From an uncultured Gelidibacter sp. (GTDB lineage: Bacteria > Bacteroidota > Bacteroidia > Flavobacteriales > Flavobacteriaceae): a stretch of DNA of 64,000 bases. Numbering within the stretch: the stretch's first letter is position 1; each line of letters opens with the position of its first letter. The notes beneath the pieces are model-generated. The model saw nothing but the letters and a program-made list of their open reading frames with translations. It searched no databases and was not told the origin of the DNA. Both the position numbers and the translations under genes were made by a program. Positions 43,175 through 52,392 of the stretch are shown piece after piece. The stretch spans positions 124,001 through 188,000 of the forward strand of contig NZ_CANMTE010000003.1 of the NCBI RefSeq assembly GCF_947500795.1, written 5' to 3'.

Positions 43175-44407
43175 ATGAAAATTTTTAATTTCTTTTATTA
43201 CTCGGTGGGGCAAGCTTACCTCAACACTTTTAGAGGCCTGTCCAAAGAAGTTTGGTGGTTAGCATTGATAACGTTAGTCAATAGAGCCGGCACCATGGTC
43301 ATTCCGTTTTTGTCATTGTATTTAACCACTGACTTAAATTTCTCATTAGATGACGTCGCTTGGATTATGACTGCCTTTGGTTTTGGATCTTTAGTTGGCT
43401 CGTGGATTGGTGGAAAACTCACAGATGTTATTGGGTATTACAAAGTGATGGTGATCAGTTTAATACTGAGTGGCATTTTGTTTTTCGGCCTGCAATATCT
43501 TGAAACTTTCAACACGGTATGCGTTGGAATATTCGTACTTATGGCGGTTGCCGACATGTTTAGACCTGCCATGTTTGTAGCATTAAATGCCTATAGTAAA
43601 CCCGAAAATAAGACTCGAAGCATCACATTGATAAGGTTAGCAATAAACCTTGGATTCTCTGCAGGCCCTGCGGTTGGGGGGCTCATCATCACAACAATGA
43701 GTTATGGCGCCTTGTTTTGGATTGACGGATTTTCCTGTATGCTTGCTGGTTTTCTCTTGCTAAAGGTCTTACATCCTAAAAAATCGAAAACTTTAGATAC
43801 CGAGGAAAGTCCTAACCCTCTGTCCGCTTACACAGACAAATCTTTTCTTATTTTTCTATTAGCTATGGTAATCTTTGGAATTATTTTTCTTCAATTACTT
43901 TCAACCATTCCTTATTTTTACAAAGAAGGTGTTGGTCTTAATGAATTTGAGATTGGACTTATTATGGCGATGAACGGGCTCTTAATTTTTACATTTGAAA
44001 TGCCGCTTATTAAATGGTTTGAAAACAAATCCTATACCAAAATTGGATTAATGATTTTCGGGTTGTTCTTAATATGTGTTAGTTTCCTATTTTTAGTAAT
44101 AAATCCGTGGCTTGGTTTTATCATTATAAGTATGATACTCCTCACTTTTGGAGAAATGATCGTATTTCCTTTCTCCAATTCCTTTGCTTTAGATAGAGCA
44201 AAACGAGGACTAAAAGGACAATACATGGCGTTATATAGCATTGCTTTTTCAATATCTCATATTTTTGCACATAACGTCGGTTTTCATTTAATTGATAGAT
44301 TTGGTTTTAATAAAACGTGGATCATCATGAGTGTTTTTGGCATTTTAGGTTTAGGACTTTTAGTCTATCTTAAAAAACAAATGATTTCCACAAAACAGAT
44401 GATATAA
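43175..44407 (+). CDS. MFS transporter
   Basis: 410 residues with 12 predicted membrane helices. The loop 2-3 motif reads FGSLVGSWIGGKLTDVIGYYKVMVISL (about 70-96), matching MFS motif A, and RLAINLGFSAGPAVGG is the motif C-like antiporter helix. The second half (LIDRFGFNKTWIIMSV) repeats the fold. Substrate unknown; the group resembles multidrug exporters of the MdtH/YfmO kind. One base separates its stop from the YpdA gene. Confidence 0.9.
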   Translation: MKIFNFFYYSVGQAYLNTFRGLSKEVWWLALITLVNRAGTMVIPFLSLYLTTDLNFSLDDVAWIMTAFGFGSLVGSWIGGKLTDVIGYYKVMVISLILSGILFFGLQYLETFNTVCVGIFVLMAVADMFRPAMFVALNAYSKPENKTRSITLIRLAINLGFSAGPAVGGLIITTMSYGALFWIDGFSCMLAGFLLLKVLHPKKSKTLDTEESPNPLSAYTDKSFLIFLLAMVIFGIIFLQLLSTIPYFYKEGVGLNEFEIGLIMAMNGLLIFTFEMPLIKWFENKSYTKIGLMIFGLFLICVSFLFLVINPWLGFIIISMILLTFGEMIVFPFSNSFALDRAKRGLKGQYMALYSIAFSISHIFAHNVGFHLIDRFGFNKTWIIMSVFGILGLGLLVYLKKQMISTKQMI

Positions 44408-44408
44408 T

Positions 44409-45380
44409 ATGGCAAGTACCTATAAAGTTTTAATAATTGGCGCAGGACCCATCGGAATTGCATGTGCGTTAGAATGTAAAAAACGAAATTGGGACTACAT
44501 TGTTCTTGAAAAAGGGGCTTTGACAAATTCTCTTTTCAATTACCCAAAGAACATGACTTTTTTTTCAACTTCAGAAAAATTAGAAATTGATGACATTCCA
44601 TTTATTAGCAACAACCCTAAACCGAATAGAGACGAAGCGCTAGAGTATTACAGACGTGTTGCCACTTCAAATACCTTAAACATTAATTTGTACGAGGAAG
44701 TTACAGCCATCAAAAAATTGGAAAACAAATTTGAGGTAACTTCCTCAAAGGCGTCCTACGTAGCTGACAAAGTGATTATCGCTTCGGGCTTTTATGATAT
44801 TCCTAAACTTTTGGAGGTTCCAGGAGAATCACTATCGAAAGTAACACATTACTATAATGAAGCACATCCCTACGCCATGCAAAATGTGGTTGTGGTTGGT
44901 GCGAGCAATTCCGCGGTAGATGCTGCACTTGAAATTTGGAGAAAAGGCGGAAAAGTGACGATGGTTATAAGAGGCTCGGAAATTGGAGACCGTGTGAAAT
45001 ATTGGGTTAAACCTGATATTATCAATCGGATTGAGGAAGGAAGTATTACGGCTTATTACAACTCAGAAATTGTAAAAATCACAGAAAAGGACATCACTAT
45101 TAGCACACCAAAGGGAAATGTGTCATTTAAAAACGACTTTGTAGTGGCGTTAACAGGCTATCAGCCTAATTTTAAGTTTTTGACGGATGCAGGCATACAC
45201 TTATCGGATGACACTGCCCAATTGCCTGTGTACAATCCGGAAACAATGGAAACCAACGTACGGGGATTATATTTAGCTGGAGTTATTTGTGGAGGTATGG
45301 AAACCCATAAGTGGTTTATTGAGAACTCAAGGATTCATGCGAAGCTGATTGCTGATCACATCAAAACTTTGGATTCATAA
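44409..45380 (+). CDS. YpdA-like FAD/NAD(P) disulfide reductase
   Basis: 323 residues. FAD motif IIGAGPIGIACALECKKR (9-26), the NYPKNMTFFSTSEKLEI segment and the NADPH motif VVVGASNSAVDAALEIWRKG (about 157-176), then GLYLAGVICGGMETHKWFIENSRIHA near the end. This pattern belongs to YpdA (Bdr), which reduces bacillithiol disulfide in Firmicutes. Flavobacterial homologues occur together with bacillithiol synthesis genes elsewhere in the genome, which this window cannot show. Operon with the MFS gene. Confidence 0.88.
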   Translation: MASTYKVLIIGAGPIGIACALECKKRNWDYIVLEKGALTNSLFNYPKNMTFFSTSEKLEIDDIPFISNNPKPNRDEALEYYRRVATSNTLNINLYEEVTAIKKLENKFEVTSSKASYVADKVIIASGFYDIPKLLEVPGESLSKVTHYYNEAHPYAMQNVVVVGASNSAVDAALEIWRKGGKVTMVIRGSEIGDRVKYWVKPDIINRIEEGSITAYYNSEIVKITEKDITISTPKGNVSFKNDFVVALTGYQPNFKFLTDAGIHLSDDTAQLPVYNPETMETNVRGLYLAGVICGGMETHKWFIENSRIHAKLIADHIKTLDS

Positions 45381-45395
45381 AAATTCGAGACCAAC

Positions 45396-45839
45396 TTATT
45401 TTATTGGACGAACTTCGTTGTACTTAATCACATGCGACAATACAATCTGTGTTTTTGTTTCGCCATAAACAATAAGTTGGTCAATGAAACTTTCGAGATG
45501 TTTTTGATTTTTGAGCACCACCTCCATCACAATGTTTTCGTTACCGGTGATTCTGTAACAATTTAATACTTCGTCGTAGGTTTTTACTTTTTCCAAAAAC
45601 GGTTTGAGCATGCCCATAAACGCTCTCAAAGTAATAATTGCCTTCAATTGGTAACCTGCTTCAAATGGCGATACAAAAGCATGATACCCTTGAATAATTC
45701 CCGCATCTTCCATCTTTTTAATGCGTTCAGATACTGCCGGTGAACTTACGCCAACTTGCCTTCCGATTTCAGCATTAGATTGCCTTGCATTATTCTGCAA
45801 ACATTTCAAAATCTTCCAATTAAGTGTATCTATGCTCAT
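45396..45839 (-). CDS. Lrp/AsnC family transcriptional regulator
   Basis: 147 residues. N-terminal winged HTH (LNWKILKCLQNNARQSNAEIGRQVGVSSPAVSERIKKMEDAGII, about 6-49), then a RAM domain with GYHAFVSPFEAGYQLKAIITLRAF and the effector-site motif YRITGNENIVMEVV. Octameric amino-acid responsive regulator in related species. Convergent with the MFS-YpdA operon and divergent from the helical-bundle gene. Confidence 0.93.
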   Translation of the reverse strand: MSIDTLNWKILKCLQNNARQSNAEIGRQVGVSSPAVSERIKKMEDAGIIQGYHAFVSPFEAGYQLKAIITLRAFMGMLKPFLEKVKTYDEVLNCYRITGNENIVMEVVLKNQKHLESFIDQLIVYGETKTQIVLSHVIKYNEVRPIK

Positions 45840-45929
45840 TTTAAATAAAATTAACTATTCTGCTTTAAAAATTAAAGTAAATATACACCTTTACTTTAAA
45901 ACCAATTATTATAAGTGTGAATTTGTCTG

Positions 45930-45937
45930 TAAATTTG
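45930..45937 (+). promoter_or_regulatory. -7 box TAAATTTG
   Basis: Exact TAnnTTTG, 20 nt before the ATG at 45958. It supports the short start of the following gene. Confidence 0.55.
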
Positions 45938-45957
45938 ATAAACTGCTTTTAAGAAAA

Positions 45958-46353
45958 ATGTTATATCCAATTCCATCGCATCTATCAGATTTGCCTATTT
46001 ATAAAAAGGCCCTGGATATTATTACCCTTTCTAGAAGTATTTCCACGTATCTGAATCAAGATTTATCATACTTAAAACCAGACGGTTCTGAGGATGAACA
46101 CATTTATTTCTCTGGAGATATCGTACAACAATCCACGTCTTTAGCGCCAGAAATTCTTAATGCAGAATTAGAGCGTCATTCAGACAAAAAGTACAAGCAT
46201 ATCGCTTCCTTAGAGAGATTGACCACGTTACTTTATATAAATTGCAGACGTTTGGAAAAAAGCCACAGTAATGGCAGAGATTATCTTCCTATTTTAAGAA
46301 GTGAATTGAAAAAATTCAGAAGACTACAACATACCTGGATGATGACACTGTAG
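45958..46353 (+). CDS. Conserved helical-bundle protein of unknown function
   Basis: 131 residues from ATG 45958. A much longer frame (from 45721) runs back across the antisense of the Lrp gene and the promoter box, so the shorter start is chosen. The protein is all-helical, with SLAPEILNAELERHSDKKYKHIASLERLTTLLYINCRRLEKSHSNGRDYLPILRSELKKFRRLQHTW, the layout of a four-helix bundle like the S23/Avd family. Function unknown. Its stop codon lies inside the terminator hairpin. Confidence 0.7.
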   Translation: MLYPIPSHLSDLPIYKKALDIITLSRSISTYLNQDLSYLKPDGSEDEHIYFSGDIVQQSTSLAPEILNAELERHSDKKYKHIASLERLTTLLYINCRRLEKSHSNGRDYLPILRSELKKFRRLQHTWMMTL

Positions 46354-46362
46354 TGTCCAGGT
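46333..46362 (+). terminator. Hairpin over the 3' end of the helical-bundle gene
   Basis: ACCTGGA / TCCAGGT enclosing ACACT-GT-AGTGT, further bracketed by GACTAC / GTAGTC, followed by TTTAAAAA. The stop codon TAG lies in the inner loop. Weak T-run. Confidence 0.5.
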
Positions 46363-46411
46363 AGTCTTTAAAAACGTAATGGACAATTGAATTTATGATC
46401 GAAGTAGGCTG

Positions 46412-46951
46412 CTAATGGCAAACTTTGCAGTGCTCGCGCTCTTTGAGCTCGCCTACCAAATAGCCGTCGTCATTAATTTTAAAATCACAACACTCAACAA
46501 AGCCTTTAGCTATGAGCTTTCTGCCACGCTGTATTTGAGATTTTACGGTAGGTAATGGCAGATTTAAACGCTCTGAGATTTGAGCTTGTTTAAGTCCCTG
46601 TATGTCTGCCAAAACCAAGGGATCTCTATATTTTTTAGGCAGACTTTTGATGATGCCACGCAAACAATCTTCTTTGGTATGATCAGTAGCAAGATGTTCT
46701 GAAGGAAGGTCAACATCTGTTTGAACAGTATTAGGATTTTGATTTCTAAAATAATCCATCATCGTGTGCCTTGCCACAGCAAACACCCAGGATTTCAATT
46801 TAGTCTCATCCTGTAACGTATCCAATTTCATATGGATTTTAATAAAAGTTTCTTGAAGTAAATCGTCAGTAACCTCATCGTCTTTCACCTTACTTAAAAT
46901 AAAGTGCGAAACGTCATCCGCATATAAATCCCAAACCAGTTTCGTTTTCAT
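46412..46951 (-). CDS. sigZ: ECF sigma factor, SigZ type, with Cys-rich C-terminus
   Basis: 179 residues. Region 2 (DLLQETFIKIHMKLDTLQDETKLKSWVFAVARHTMMDYFR, about 29-68) and region 4 (LPKKYRDPLVLADIQGLKQAQISERLNLPLPTVKSQIQRGRKLIAKGF) are complete. A 28-residue tail carries ECCDF and then EHCKVCH, four Cys and His that could bind a metal. SigZ is the TIGR02959-type name. A terminator hairpin and a cysteine-rich peptide gene lie immediately upstream on the same strand. No anti-sigma factor gene is adjacent. Confidence 0.9.
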   Translation of the reverse strand: MKTKLVWDLYADDVSHFILSKVKDDEVTDDLLQETFIKIHMKLDTLQDETKLKSWVFAVARHTMMDYFRNQNPNTVQTDVDLPSEHLATDHTKEDCLRGIIKSLPKKYRDPLVLADIQGLKQAQISERLNLPLPTVKSQIQRGRKLIAKGFVECCDFKINDDGYLVGELKEREHCKVCH

Positions 46952-46967
46952 CTGTGTGCATTAAAAA

Positions 46968-47005
46968 AGAGTCTACTCTAGTATAAATTTACTAAAACAG
47001 ACTCT
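46968..47005 (-). terminator. Terminator between Cys-rich peptide gene and sigZ
   Basis: On the minus strand, stem AGAGTCT / AGACTCT with inner TAGTA / TACTA pairing, followed by TTTTTTAA. It lies 25 nt after the peptide stop and 16 nt before the sigZ start, so readthrough would decide sigZ expression from the peptide promoter. Confidence 0.82.
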
Positions 47006-47029
47006 CATTATTAACATTTTAAACTAAGC

Positions 47030-47131
47030 TTAACAGTTGCAATTGTTGCACGTACAGTTTTCACAAGTACAAGCTGCACAATTTCCTTTTTGACAACTGT
47101 CACAATTACAAGCACATTCTGTATTTTTCAT
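47030..47131 (-). CDS. Metallothionein-like 33-residue Cys-rich peptide
   Basis: ATG to TAA on the minus strand encodes 33 residues, 11 of them Cys, at positions 6, 8, 10, 13, 18, 21, 23, 26, 28, 31 and 33, as CxC and CxxC pairs separated by Asn, Thr, Ala and Lys. There is no signal peptide. The spacing is that of a small metal-thiolate protein. The third codon positions are normal for the region. It precedes sigZ on the same strand, behind a strong terminator. Metal binding is inferred, not shown; a low-complexity artefact is unlikely given the terminator and the clean start. Confidence 0.7.
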   Translation of the reverse strand: MKNTECACNCDSCQKGNCAACTCENCTCNNCNC

Positions 47132-47273
47132 GATCTTTATTTTTTAGGTTCATCTAATAGACGTGAAAAACTTAAAAAAGATGCGTTTGCTGGGTTTTAT
47201 TTTTAAATATTTAATTTATTCTAATGATGTTTGAACTTTGAAATTTGGATTTTTGGTTGATTTATGACTTCCC

Positions 47274-47439
47274 AAAAATTAAATTCGTTTTGTCAATTTG
47301 TTGAGTTTCTTAGGATCCCGCAAAAAGGCGGGATAAGCGACTCACACACATTTTGCGAAAAATTAAATTCGTTTCGACATTCTGCTTAAATTTCTTAGGA
47401 TCCCGCAAAAAGGCGGGATAAGCGACTCACACACATTTT
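47274..47439. repeat. Two tandem copies of an 84-nt unit with GC hairpin
   Basis: Units begin at 47274 and 47358 with AAAAATTAAATTCGTTT. The last 49 bases (47306-47354 and 47391-47439) are identical and contain the 7-bp hairpin ATCCCGC / GCGGGAT (47315-47334; 47400-47419). This GC-rich core stands out in an AT-rich gap. No long open frame is present. Confidence 0.88.
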
Positions 47440-47456
47440 CCGAAAAGGAAAATGTG
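47432..47456. repeat. Perfect 10-bp hairpin near icmF stop
   Basis: CACATTTTCC / GGAAAATGTG with a 5-nt loop, nine bases beyond the icmF stop codon. It overlaps the end of the second 84-nt unit and lacks a T-run, so it is not a classic terminator; it could stabilise the icmF 3' end. Confidence 0.7.
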
Positions 47457-47465
47457 GTTCGCTGC

Positions 47466-50400
47466 TTACATGTTTCTTCTATACTGTCCTCCTACTTCAA
47501 AAAGCGCATCTGTAATCTGACCTAATGAACATACTTTACACACATCCATCAACGCCTCAAAAATATTCTCGTTGTTAATTGCTTTGTGTTGAAGCTCTTT
47601 TAACAATTCATCAGTATTATATCTTTTATGCAGATTTTCAAGAGTTTTAATCTGGAATTGCTTCTCTTCTTCCGTCGCTCTAATGACCTCTTTCGGAATT
47701 ACTGTTGGAGAACCTTTACTGCTCAAGAATGTATTAACACCAATAATTGGGAAATCGCCGTTATGTTTCAAGGTCTCGTAGTACAGACTTTCTTCTTGTA
47801 TTTTACTGCGTTGATACATGGTTTCCATAGCTCCAAGTACGCCTCCTCTTTCCGTAATACGATCGAATTCCAACAACACCGCTTCTTCAACCAAATCGGT
47901 TAATTCTTCAATAATAAAAGAACCTTGAATTGGGTTTTCATTTTTCGCTAAGCCTAATTCTTTATTGATGATCAACTGAATAGCCATGGCACGACGTACA
48001 GACTCTTCTGTAGGCGTAGTAATGGCTTCGTCATATGCATTTGTATGTAGCGAGTTACAGTTATCATAAATCGCATACAAGGCTTGAAGCGTCGTGCGGA
48101 TATCATTAAAATCAATCTCCTGCGCATGTAAACTACGTCCTGAAGTTTGGATATGATATTTCAACATTTGCGCTCTCGGATCAGCTCCATATTTATTTTT
48201 CATTGCTTTTGCCCATATCTTACGCGCTACACGGCCAATAACCGCATATTCCGGATCGATACCATTGGAGAAAAAGAACGACAGGTTTGGACCAAATTTA
48301 TTGATATCCATGCCTCTACTTAAATAATATTCAACGTAAGTAAATCCGTTGGATAATGTCAATGCCAATTGCGTAATCGGATTCGCGCCCGCCTCAGCAA
48401 TATGGTAGCCTGAGATAGACACAGAATAAAAATTACGAACGTTATTTTCAATGAAATATTCTTGAACATCTCCCATCAATCGTAAGGCGAATTCCGTAGA
48501 GAAAATACAGGTATTTTGTGCTTGATCTTCTTTTAAGATATCAGCTTGAACGGTTCCACGTACCTGAGCAATTGTTTTAGTTTTGATGTCTTCGTACACC
48601 TCTTTTGGTAATACTTCGTCTCCTGTTACACCTAACAACATCAACCCTAACCCATCATTTGTTTCTGGCAAGTCGCCATTATAAGTTGGTCGCTCTACCC
48701 CTTTATCTTTATAGATTTTGGCAATCTTAGCTTCCACTTCTTTTTCGAGTCCGTTTTCTTTGATATACAACTCACATTGTTGATCAATTGCCGCATTCAT
48801 AAAGAAGCCTAACAACATTGGCGCAGGACCGTTAATGGTCATACTCACGGAAGTCATGGCATGAGACAGATTGAATCCTGAGTATAGTTTCTTCGCATCA
48901 TCCAAACAGCAAATACTAACCCCTGCATTACCGATTTTTCCATAAATATCAGGACGCAAATCCGGATCGTTTCCATAAAGCGTTACACTATCAAAAGCAG
49001 TCGACAGACGTTTTGCTGGTAAGCCCATGCTCACATAATGGAAACGTCTGTTAGTTCTTTCTGGTCCGCCTTCCCCAGCAAACATACGTGCTGGATCTTC
49101 GCCGGTACGTTTAAAAGGATATAATCCTGAAGTAAACGGAAATTCTCCCGGTACATTTTCTTGTAAGATCCATCTTAAAATATCACCCCAAGCTTGGTAT
49201 TTTGGAAGTGCCACCTTCGGGATTTGTAAATGCGAAAGCGACTCTGTATGTGTTTCTATTTCGATGACTTTATCTCTTACCTTGAAAGAATAAATCGGGT
49301 TTTTATAAGAATTGACTTTTTCGTCCCATCCCGTTAACACTTCCCAATTATAAGGGTCGAGGTTTAGTTTAACGCGATCGAATTCACCAACCAATAGTTT
49401 GATAAAATCCTTTTGATCGTCAGCAACGCCCTCCACGGACGCACTATCAATCCCAGCTTTATCCAATCCTGGTGTTTTCCCAATAACAGATTCTATGGTT
49501 TTATAAATTCCGTAAAGCTTTTGAGCAACTTCTACTTGTTCATTTGTCGTCTTGTCATAAGCACGATTACTTTCTGCAATCTCAGAAAGATAACGTGTTC
49601 TTGATGGCGGAATCACAAAGATCTTTTCACTCATTTCCTGTGAAATAGTGAAAGTGGATTTTAAATCGACGTTAGTCTTTTTCACAATCGCATCCATGAT
49701 CGCTTTGTAAAGCGTGTTCATTCCCGGATCATTAAATTGTGAGGCAATGGTACCAAAAACAGGTAAATCGTCCTGATCGACATCCCACAGCTGATGGTTG
49801 CGCATGTACTGTTTTTTCACATCACGCAAGGCGTCCAAAGAGCCGCGTTTGTCAAATTTGTTTATTGCTACCAAATCAGCAAAATCTAGCATATCAATTT
49901 TTTCCAATTGCGTTGCTGCACCAAATTCAGGCGTCATCACATAAAGTGAAACATCAGAATGTTCAATGATTTCCGTATCAGATTGACCAATTCCGGAAGT
50001 TTCAAGAATAATTAAATCATATTCCGCAGCTTTTAAAACCTCAATGGCTTCATTCACATATTTAGAAAGTGCCAAATTTGACTGACGCGTGGCCAAACTA
50101 CGCATGTAAACTCGCGGATTGTTAATGGCATTCATACGAATACGATCCCCAAGTAACGCACCACCTGTTTTACGTTTTGATGGATCAACAGAAATTAATC
50201 CAACCGTCTTTTCAGGAAAATCGATTAAAAATCGACGTACCAATTCGTCCACTAAAGACGATTTTCCAGCACCACCAGTTCCTGTAATTCCAAGCACAGG
50301 TGTTTTTGAATCTTTATTTTTTGTGTGAATTTTATCCAGTGTCGCTTTTGCAACCTCAGGGAAATTTTCAGCAGAAGAAATAATCCTCGCAATCGCCTTT

Positions 50401-50888
50401 GGATTCTTCTTTTTTAAATCGTTCAATTCGTTATCAAGGACATCGCCAATTGCATAATCGGACTGTTGCACCAAATCATTGATCATGCCTTGCAGACCTA
50501 ATTCTCTTCCATCATCTGGCGAATAGATTTTAGTAATCCCATAATCCATGAGCTCCTTAATTTCTACCGGCAGAATAACACCGCCACCACCACCAAAAAT
50601 CTTGATATGGCTAGCACCTTTCTCCTTCAATAAATCATGCATGTATTTGAAATACTCATTATGACCGCCTTGGTAGGATGTTAAAGCAATAGCATTTGCA
50701 TCTTCCTGAATGGCTGTATTTACAACCTCTTCAACGCTTCTGTCGTGTCCCAAATGGATCACTTCAACGCCTGTAGATTGGATGATGCGTCGCATAATAT
50801 TAATGGCGGCGTCATGTCCGTCAAAAAGTGAAGCGGCAGTTACTATTCTAACTTTATGTTTAGGTTTATAGGGTGTTACTTGTATCAT
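47466..50888 (-). CDS. icmF: Fused isobutyryl-CoA mutase IcmF (B12, G-protein and mutase)
   Basis: 1140 residues in the IcmF order. Residues about 1-140 form the B12 domain (SLFDGHDAA in place of strict DxHxxG, then LTSYQGGH and IFGGGGGVI). Residues about 190-420 form a MeaB-like G domain ([13 protein letters not shown] Walker [11 protein letters not shown]). Residues about 560-1140 form the mutase TIM barrel ([49 protein letters not shown]). It rearranges isobutyryl-CoA to n-butyryl-CoA, possibly also pivalyl/isovaleryl-CoA; methylmalonyl-CoA mutase annotation is common but the fusion indicates IcmF. A TAAATTTG box (50916-50923) lies 27 nt upstream. No cobalamin riboswitch seen. Confidence 0.94.
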   Translation of the reverse strand: MIQVTPYKPKHKVRIVTAASLFDGHDAAINIMRRIIQSTGVEVIHLGHDRSVEEVVNTAIQEDANAIALTSYQGGHNEYFKYMHDLLKEKGASHIKIFGGGGGVILPVEIKELMDYGITKIYSPDDGRELGLQGMINDLVQQSDYAIGDVLDNELNDLKKKNPKAIARIISSAENFPEVAKATLDKIHTKNKDSKTPVLGITGTGGAGKSSLVDELVRRFLIDFPEKTVGLISVDPSKRKTGGALLGDRIRMNAINNPRVYMRSLATRQSNLALSKYVNEAIEVLKAAEYDLIILETSGIGQSDTEIIEHSDVSLYVMTPEFGAATQLEKIDMLDFADLVAINKFDKRGSLDALRDVKKQYMRNHQLWDVDQDDLPVFGTIASQFNDPGMNTLYKAIMDAIVKKTNVDLKSTFTISQEMSEKIFVIPPSRTRYLSEIAESNRAYDKTTNEQVEVAQKLYGIYKTIESVIGKTPGLDKAGIDSASVEGVADDQKDFIKLLVGEFDRVKLNLDPYNWEVLTGWDEKVNSYKNPIYSFKVRDKVIEIETHTESLSHLQIPKVALPKYQAWGDILRWILQENVPGEFPFTSGLYPFKRTGEDPARMFAGEGGPERTNRRFHYVSMGLPAKRLSTAFDSVTLYGNDPDLRPDIYGKIGNAGVSICCLDDAKKLYSGFNLSHAMTSVSMTINGPAPMLLGFFMNAAIDQQCELYIKENGLEKEVEAKIAKIYKDKGVERPTYNGDLPETNDGLGLMLLGVTGDEVLPKEVYEDIKTKTIAQVRGTVQADILKEDQAQNTCIFSTEFALRLMGDVQEYFIENNVRNFYSVSISGYHIAEAGANPITQLALTLSNGFTYVEYYLSRGMDINKFGPNLSFFFSNGIDPEYAVIGRVARKIWAKAMKNKYGADPRAQMLKYHIQTSGRSLHAQEIDFNDIRTTLQALYAIYDNCNSLHTNAYDEAITTPTEESVRRAMAIQLIINKELGLAKNENPIQGSFIIEELTDLVEEAVLLEFDRITERGGVLGAMETMYQRSKIQEESLYYETLKHNGDFPIIGVNTFLSSKGSPTVIPKEVIRATEEEKQFQIKTLENLHKRYNTDELLKELQHKAINNENIFEALMDVCKVCSLGQITDALFEVGGQYRRNM

Positions 50889-50915
50889 ATGTAAAAATTG
50901 AATTTATACCTCTCG

Positions 50916-50923
50916 CAAATTTA
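50916..50923 (-). promoter_or_regulatory. -7 box TAAATTTG for icmF
   Basis: Exact TAnnTTTG on the minus strand, 27 nt before the icmF ATG. Confidence 0.5.
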
Positions 50924-51141
50924 CAGATTTTATAAAAGAAGTACACATATATTATGAATAGTTTAGATTTACAAATGGAGCTTTAGAAGCTTTCTTTTCA
51001 GGACTTTTGAGGGTGACTTTCAAATTTATGAGATTTAAAGTGGTCCCATAATTGCTATGTAATTGCCATTGAAAGTTTATAAAAATCTTTTATTACATTT
51101 CGAATAACATTCCAATCAATCAAAATCAGAACTATTTGATT

Positions 51142-51149
51142 TATTTTTG
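51142..51149 (+). promoter_or_regulatory. -7 box TATTTTTG for DUF4197 gene
   Basis: Exact TAnnTTTG, 20 nt before the ATG at 51170. Confidence 0.5.
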
Positions 51150-51169
51150 AACTCACTAAAAAAACTATT

Positions 51170-51871
51170 ATGAAAAAATCTCTATTTATTTTATTTGCCA
51201 TCTTTACTATGAACTCCTGTGCGGAATTGCAAAGTGTGGTTGACTCATTGCCTCAAGGTGGTGTTTTAAACACAGATATTGCCATGGGTTTAAGACAGGC
51301 TCTCGATTTGGGTATTGAAAAACAAGTAACGAAACTTACCAAAACAGATGGTTTTTATAAAAATGATTTGGTAAAAATTTTATTGCCTGCCGAATTGCAA
51401 AAAGTAGATAAAGGCTTGCGCGATATTGGTTTGAGCAGTTTAGCAGATGAAGGTTTAAAGGTATTGAATAGAGCTGCTGAGGATGCCGTTAAGGAAGCGA
51501 CTCCAATTTTTGTGAATGCGGTTAAAGAAATCACTTTTGCAGACGCTAGAAATATTCTTATGGGAACTGACGATGCTGCAACGCAATATCTTACCTCAAA
51601 AACTCAGACGTCTTTATATGATAAATTTCACCCAGTCATCAATAATTCATTTACAAAAGTAGGTGCAGATAAAGTCTGGGAAAACCTTATCAATAGATAC
51701 AATGCGATTCCATTTACGAATGATGTCAATCCTAATTTGACGGATTATGTTACTCAGGAAGCGTTAAAAGGTGTCTACACAATGATTTCTGTTGAAGAGA
51801 AAGAAATCAGAAATAAAGTTGGCGCGAGAACTACAGATTTATTGCGAAGAGTATTTGCGCTACAAGATTAA
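51170..51871 (+). CDS. DUF4197 lipoprotein
   Basis: 233 residues. Lipobox TMNSC (13-17). The remainder is a helical DUF4197 domain (AMGLRQALDLGIEKQVTKLTKTDGFYKND; LPAELQKVDKGLRDIGLSSLADEGL; ARNILMGTDDAATQYLTSKTQTSLYDKFHPVI). Probably a periplasmic or outer-membrane lipoprotein; function unknown. Monocistronic, 140 nt before a strong terminator. Confidence 0.88.
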   Translation: MKKSLFILFAIFTMNSCAELQSVVDSLPQGGVLNTDIAMGLRQALDLGIEKQVTKLTKTDGFYKNDLVKILLPAELQKVDKGLRDIGLSSLADEGLKVLNRAAEDAVKEATPIFVNAVKEITFADARNILMGTDDAATQYLTSKTQTSLYDKFHPVINNSFTKVGADKVWENLINRYNAIPFTNDVNPNLTDYVTQEALKGVYTMISVEEKEIRNKVGARTTDLLRRVFALQD

Positions 51872-51930
51872 AAATCTTGAACTTAATGATATACTAATGA
51901 TGTCTTAACATTAAAACTTTTTAAACAAAC

Positions 51931-52039
51931 TAATTTTGCAATGCCATTAAAAGTATGCTTTGTTAACATCAAAATGGCTATTTAAGAGTTAGTTAGAAAT
52001 TAGTCCAAGGCCGGTTTATTTAATAAATCGGCTTTTTTT
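51931..52039 (+). ncRNA. Candidate small RNA of about 90 nt
   Basis: A -7 box TAATTTTG (51931-51938) is followed by a stem GCCATT (51943-51948) / AATGGC (51973-51978) and then a strong terminator GCCGGTTTATT / AATAAATCGGC (52010-52032) with T7. Alternatively this is only the long 3' UTR of the DUF4197 gene; no reading frame is present. No known RNA family was recognised. Confidence 0.4.
52010..52039 (+). terminator. Strong terminator
   Basis: 11-bp stem (one G-T pair) with minimal loop and a run of seven T. Ends the DUF4197 transcript and/or the candidate small RNA. Confidence 0.9.
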
Positions 52040-52112
52040 ATAAACTTTTTGAAAATTTAACATGCTGCGAATCACATTTTTAGATATATTTAGGTTATAA
52101 ACATTTGTAGTC

Positions 52113-52316
52113 ATGAAAAATTTAATGGAGATTAAAACACACCAAATTAAACTACAAACGCGTTATAAGCAACTTGTTGAACAGGCCTATAACCTCCGTC
52201 AGACTGATCACGCTTTAAGTGATATTTCAGAATATAAAGCGATTAAGCTTTTAAATAAACTGAACCGCCTAAAATATTTAAATAGAGAAGCTTCACGTCC
52301 TAGGACACTTGGATAA
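52113..52316 (+). CDS. Small helical protein, Lacal_2735-like
   Basis: 67 residues (an internal ATG at 52125 would give 63). The core QLVEQAYNLRQTDHALSDISEYKAIKLLNKLNRLK has the spacing of the Lacal_2735 family of small flavobacterial helical proteins (EAY-L--T---SD----A--L---L). It is a paralogue of the next gene. Cytosolic, no signal. Function unknown. Confidence 0.6.
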   Translation: MKNLMEIKTHQIKLQTRYKQLVEQAYNLRQTDHALSDISEYKAIKLLNKLNRLKYLNREASRPRTLG

Positions 52317-52392
52317 TTTACCAAATATTTAACTTTACAAACACATCCTTAAGCGGTTGCACAAACGTATCTATAGTTTAAATCAAATAATT

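Noticed and set aside
45721-45957. Upstream in-frame extension of the helical-bundle gene (210 codons in all)
   Set aside because: It overlaps the antisense of the Lrp gene and the TAAATTTG box at 45930-45937; the start at 45958 fits the conserved protein.
50889-51169. Cobalamin riboswitch upstream of icmF
   Set aside because: I could not find the B12-box or the expected stems by eye; not asserted.
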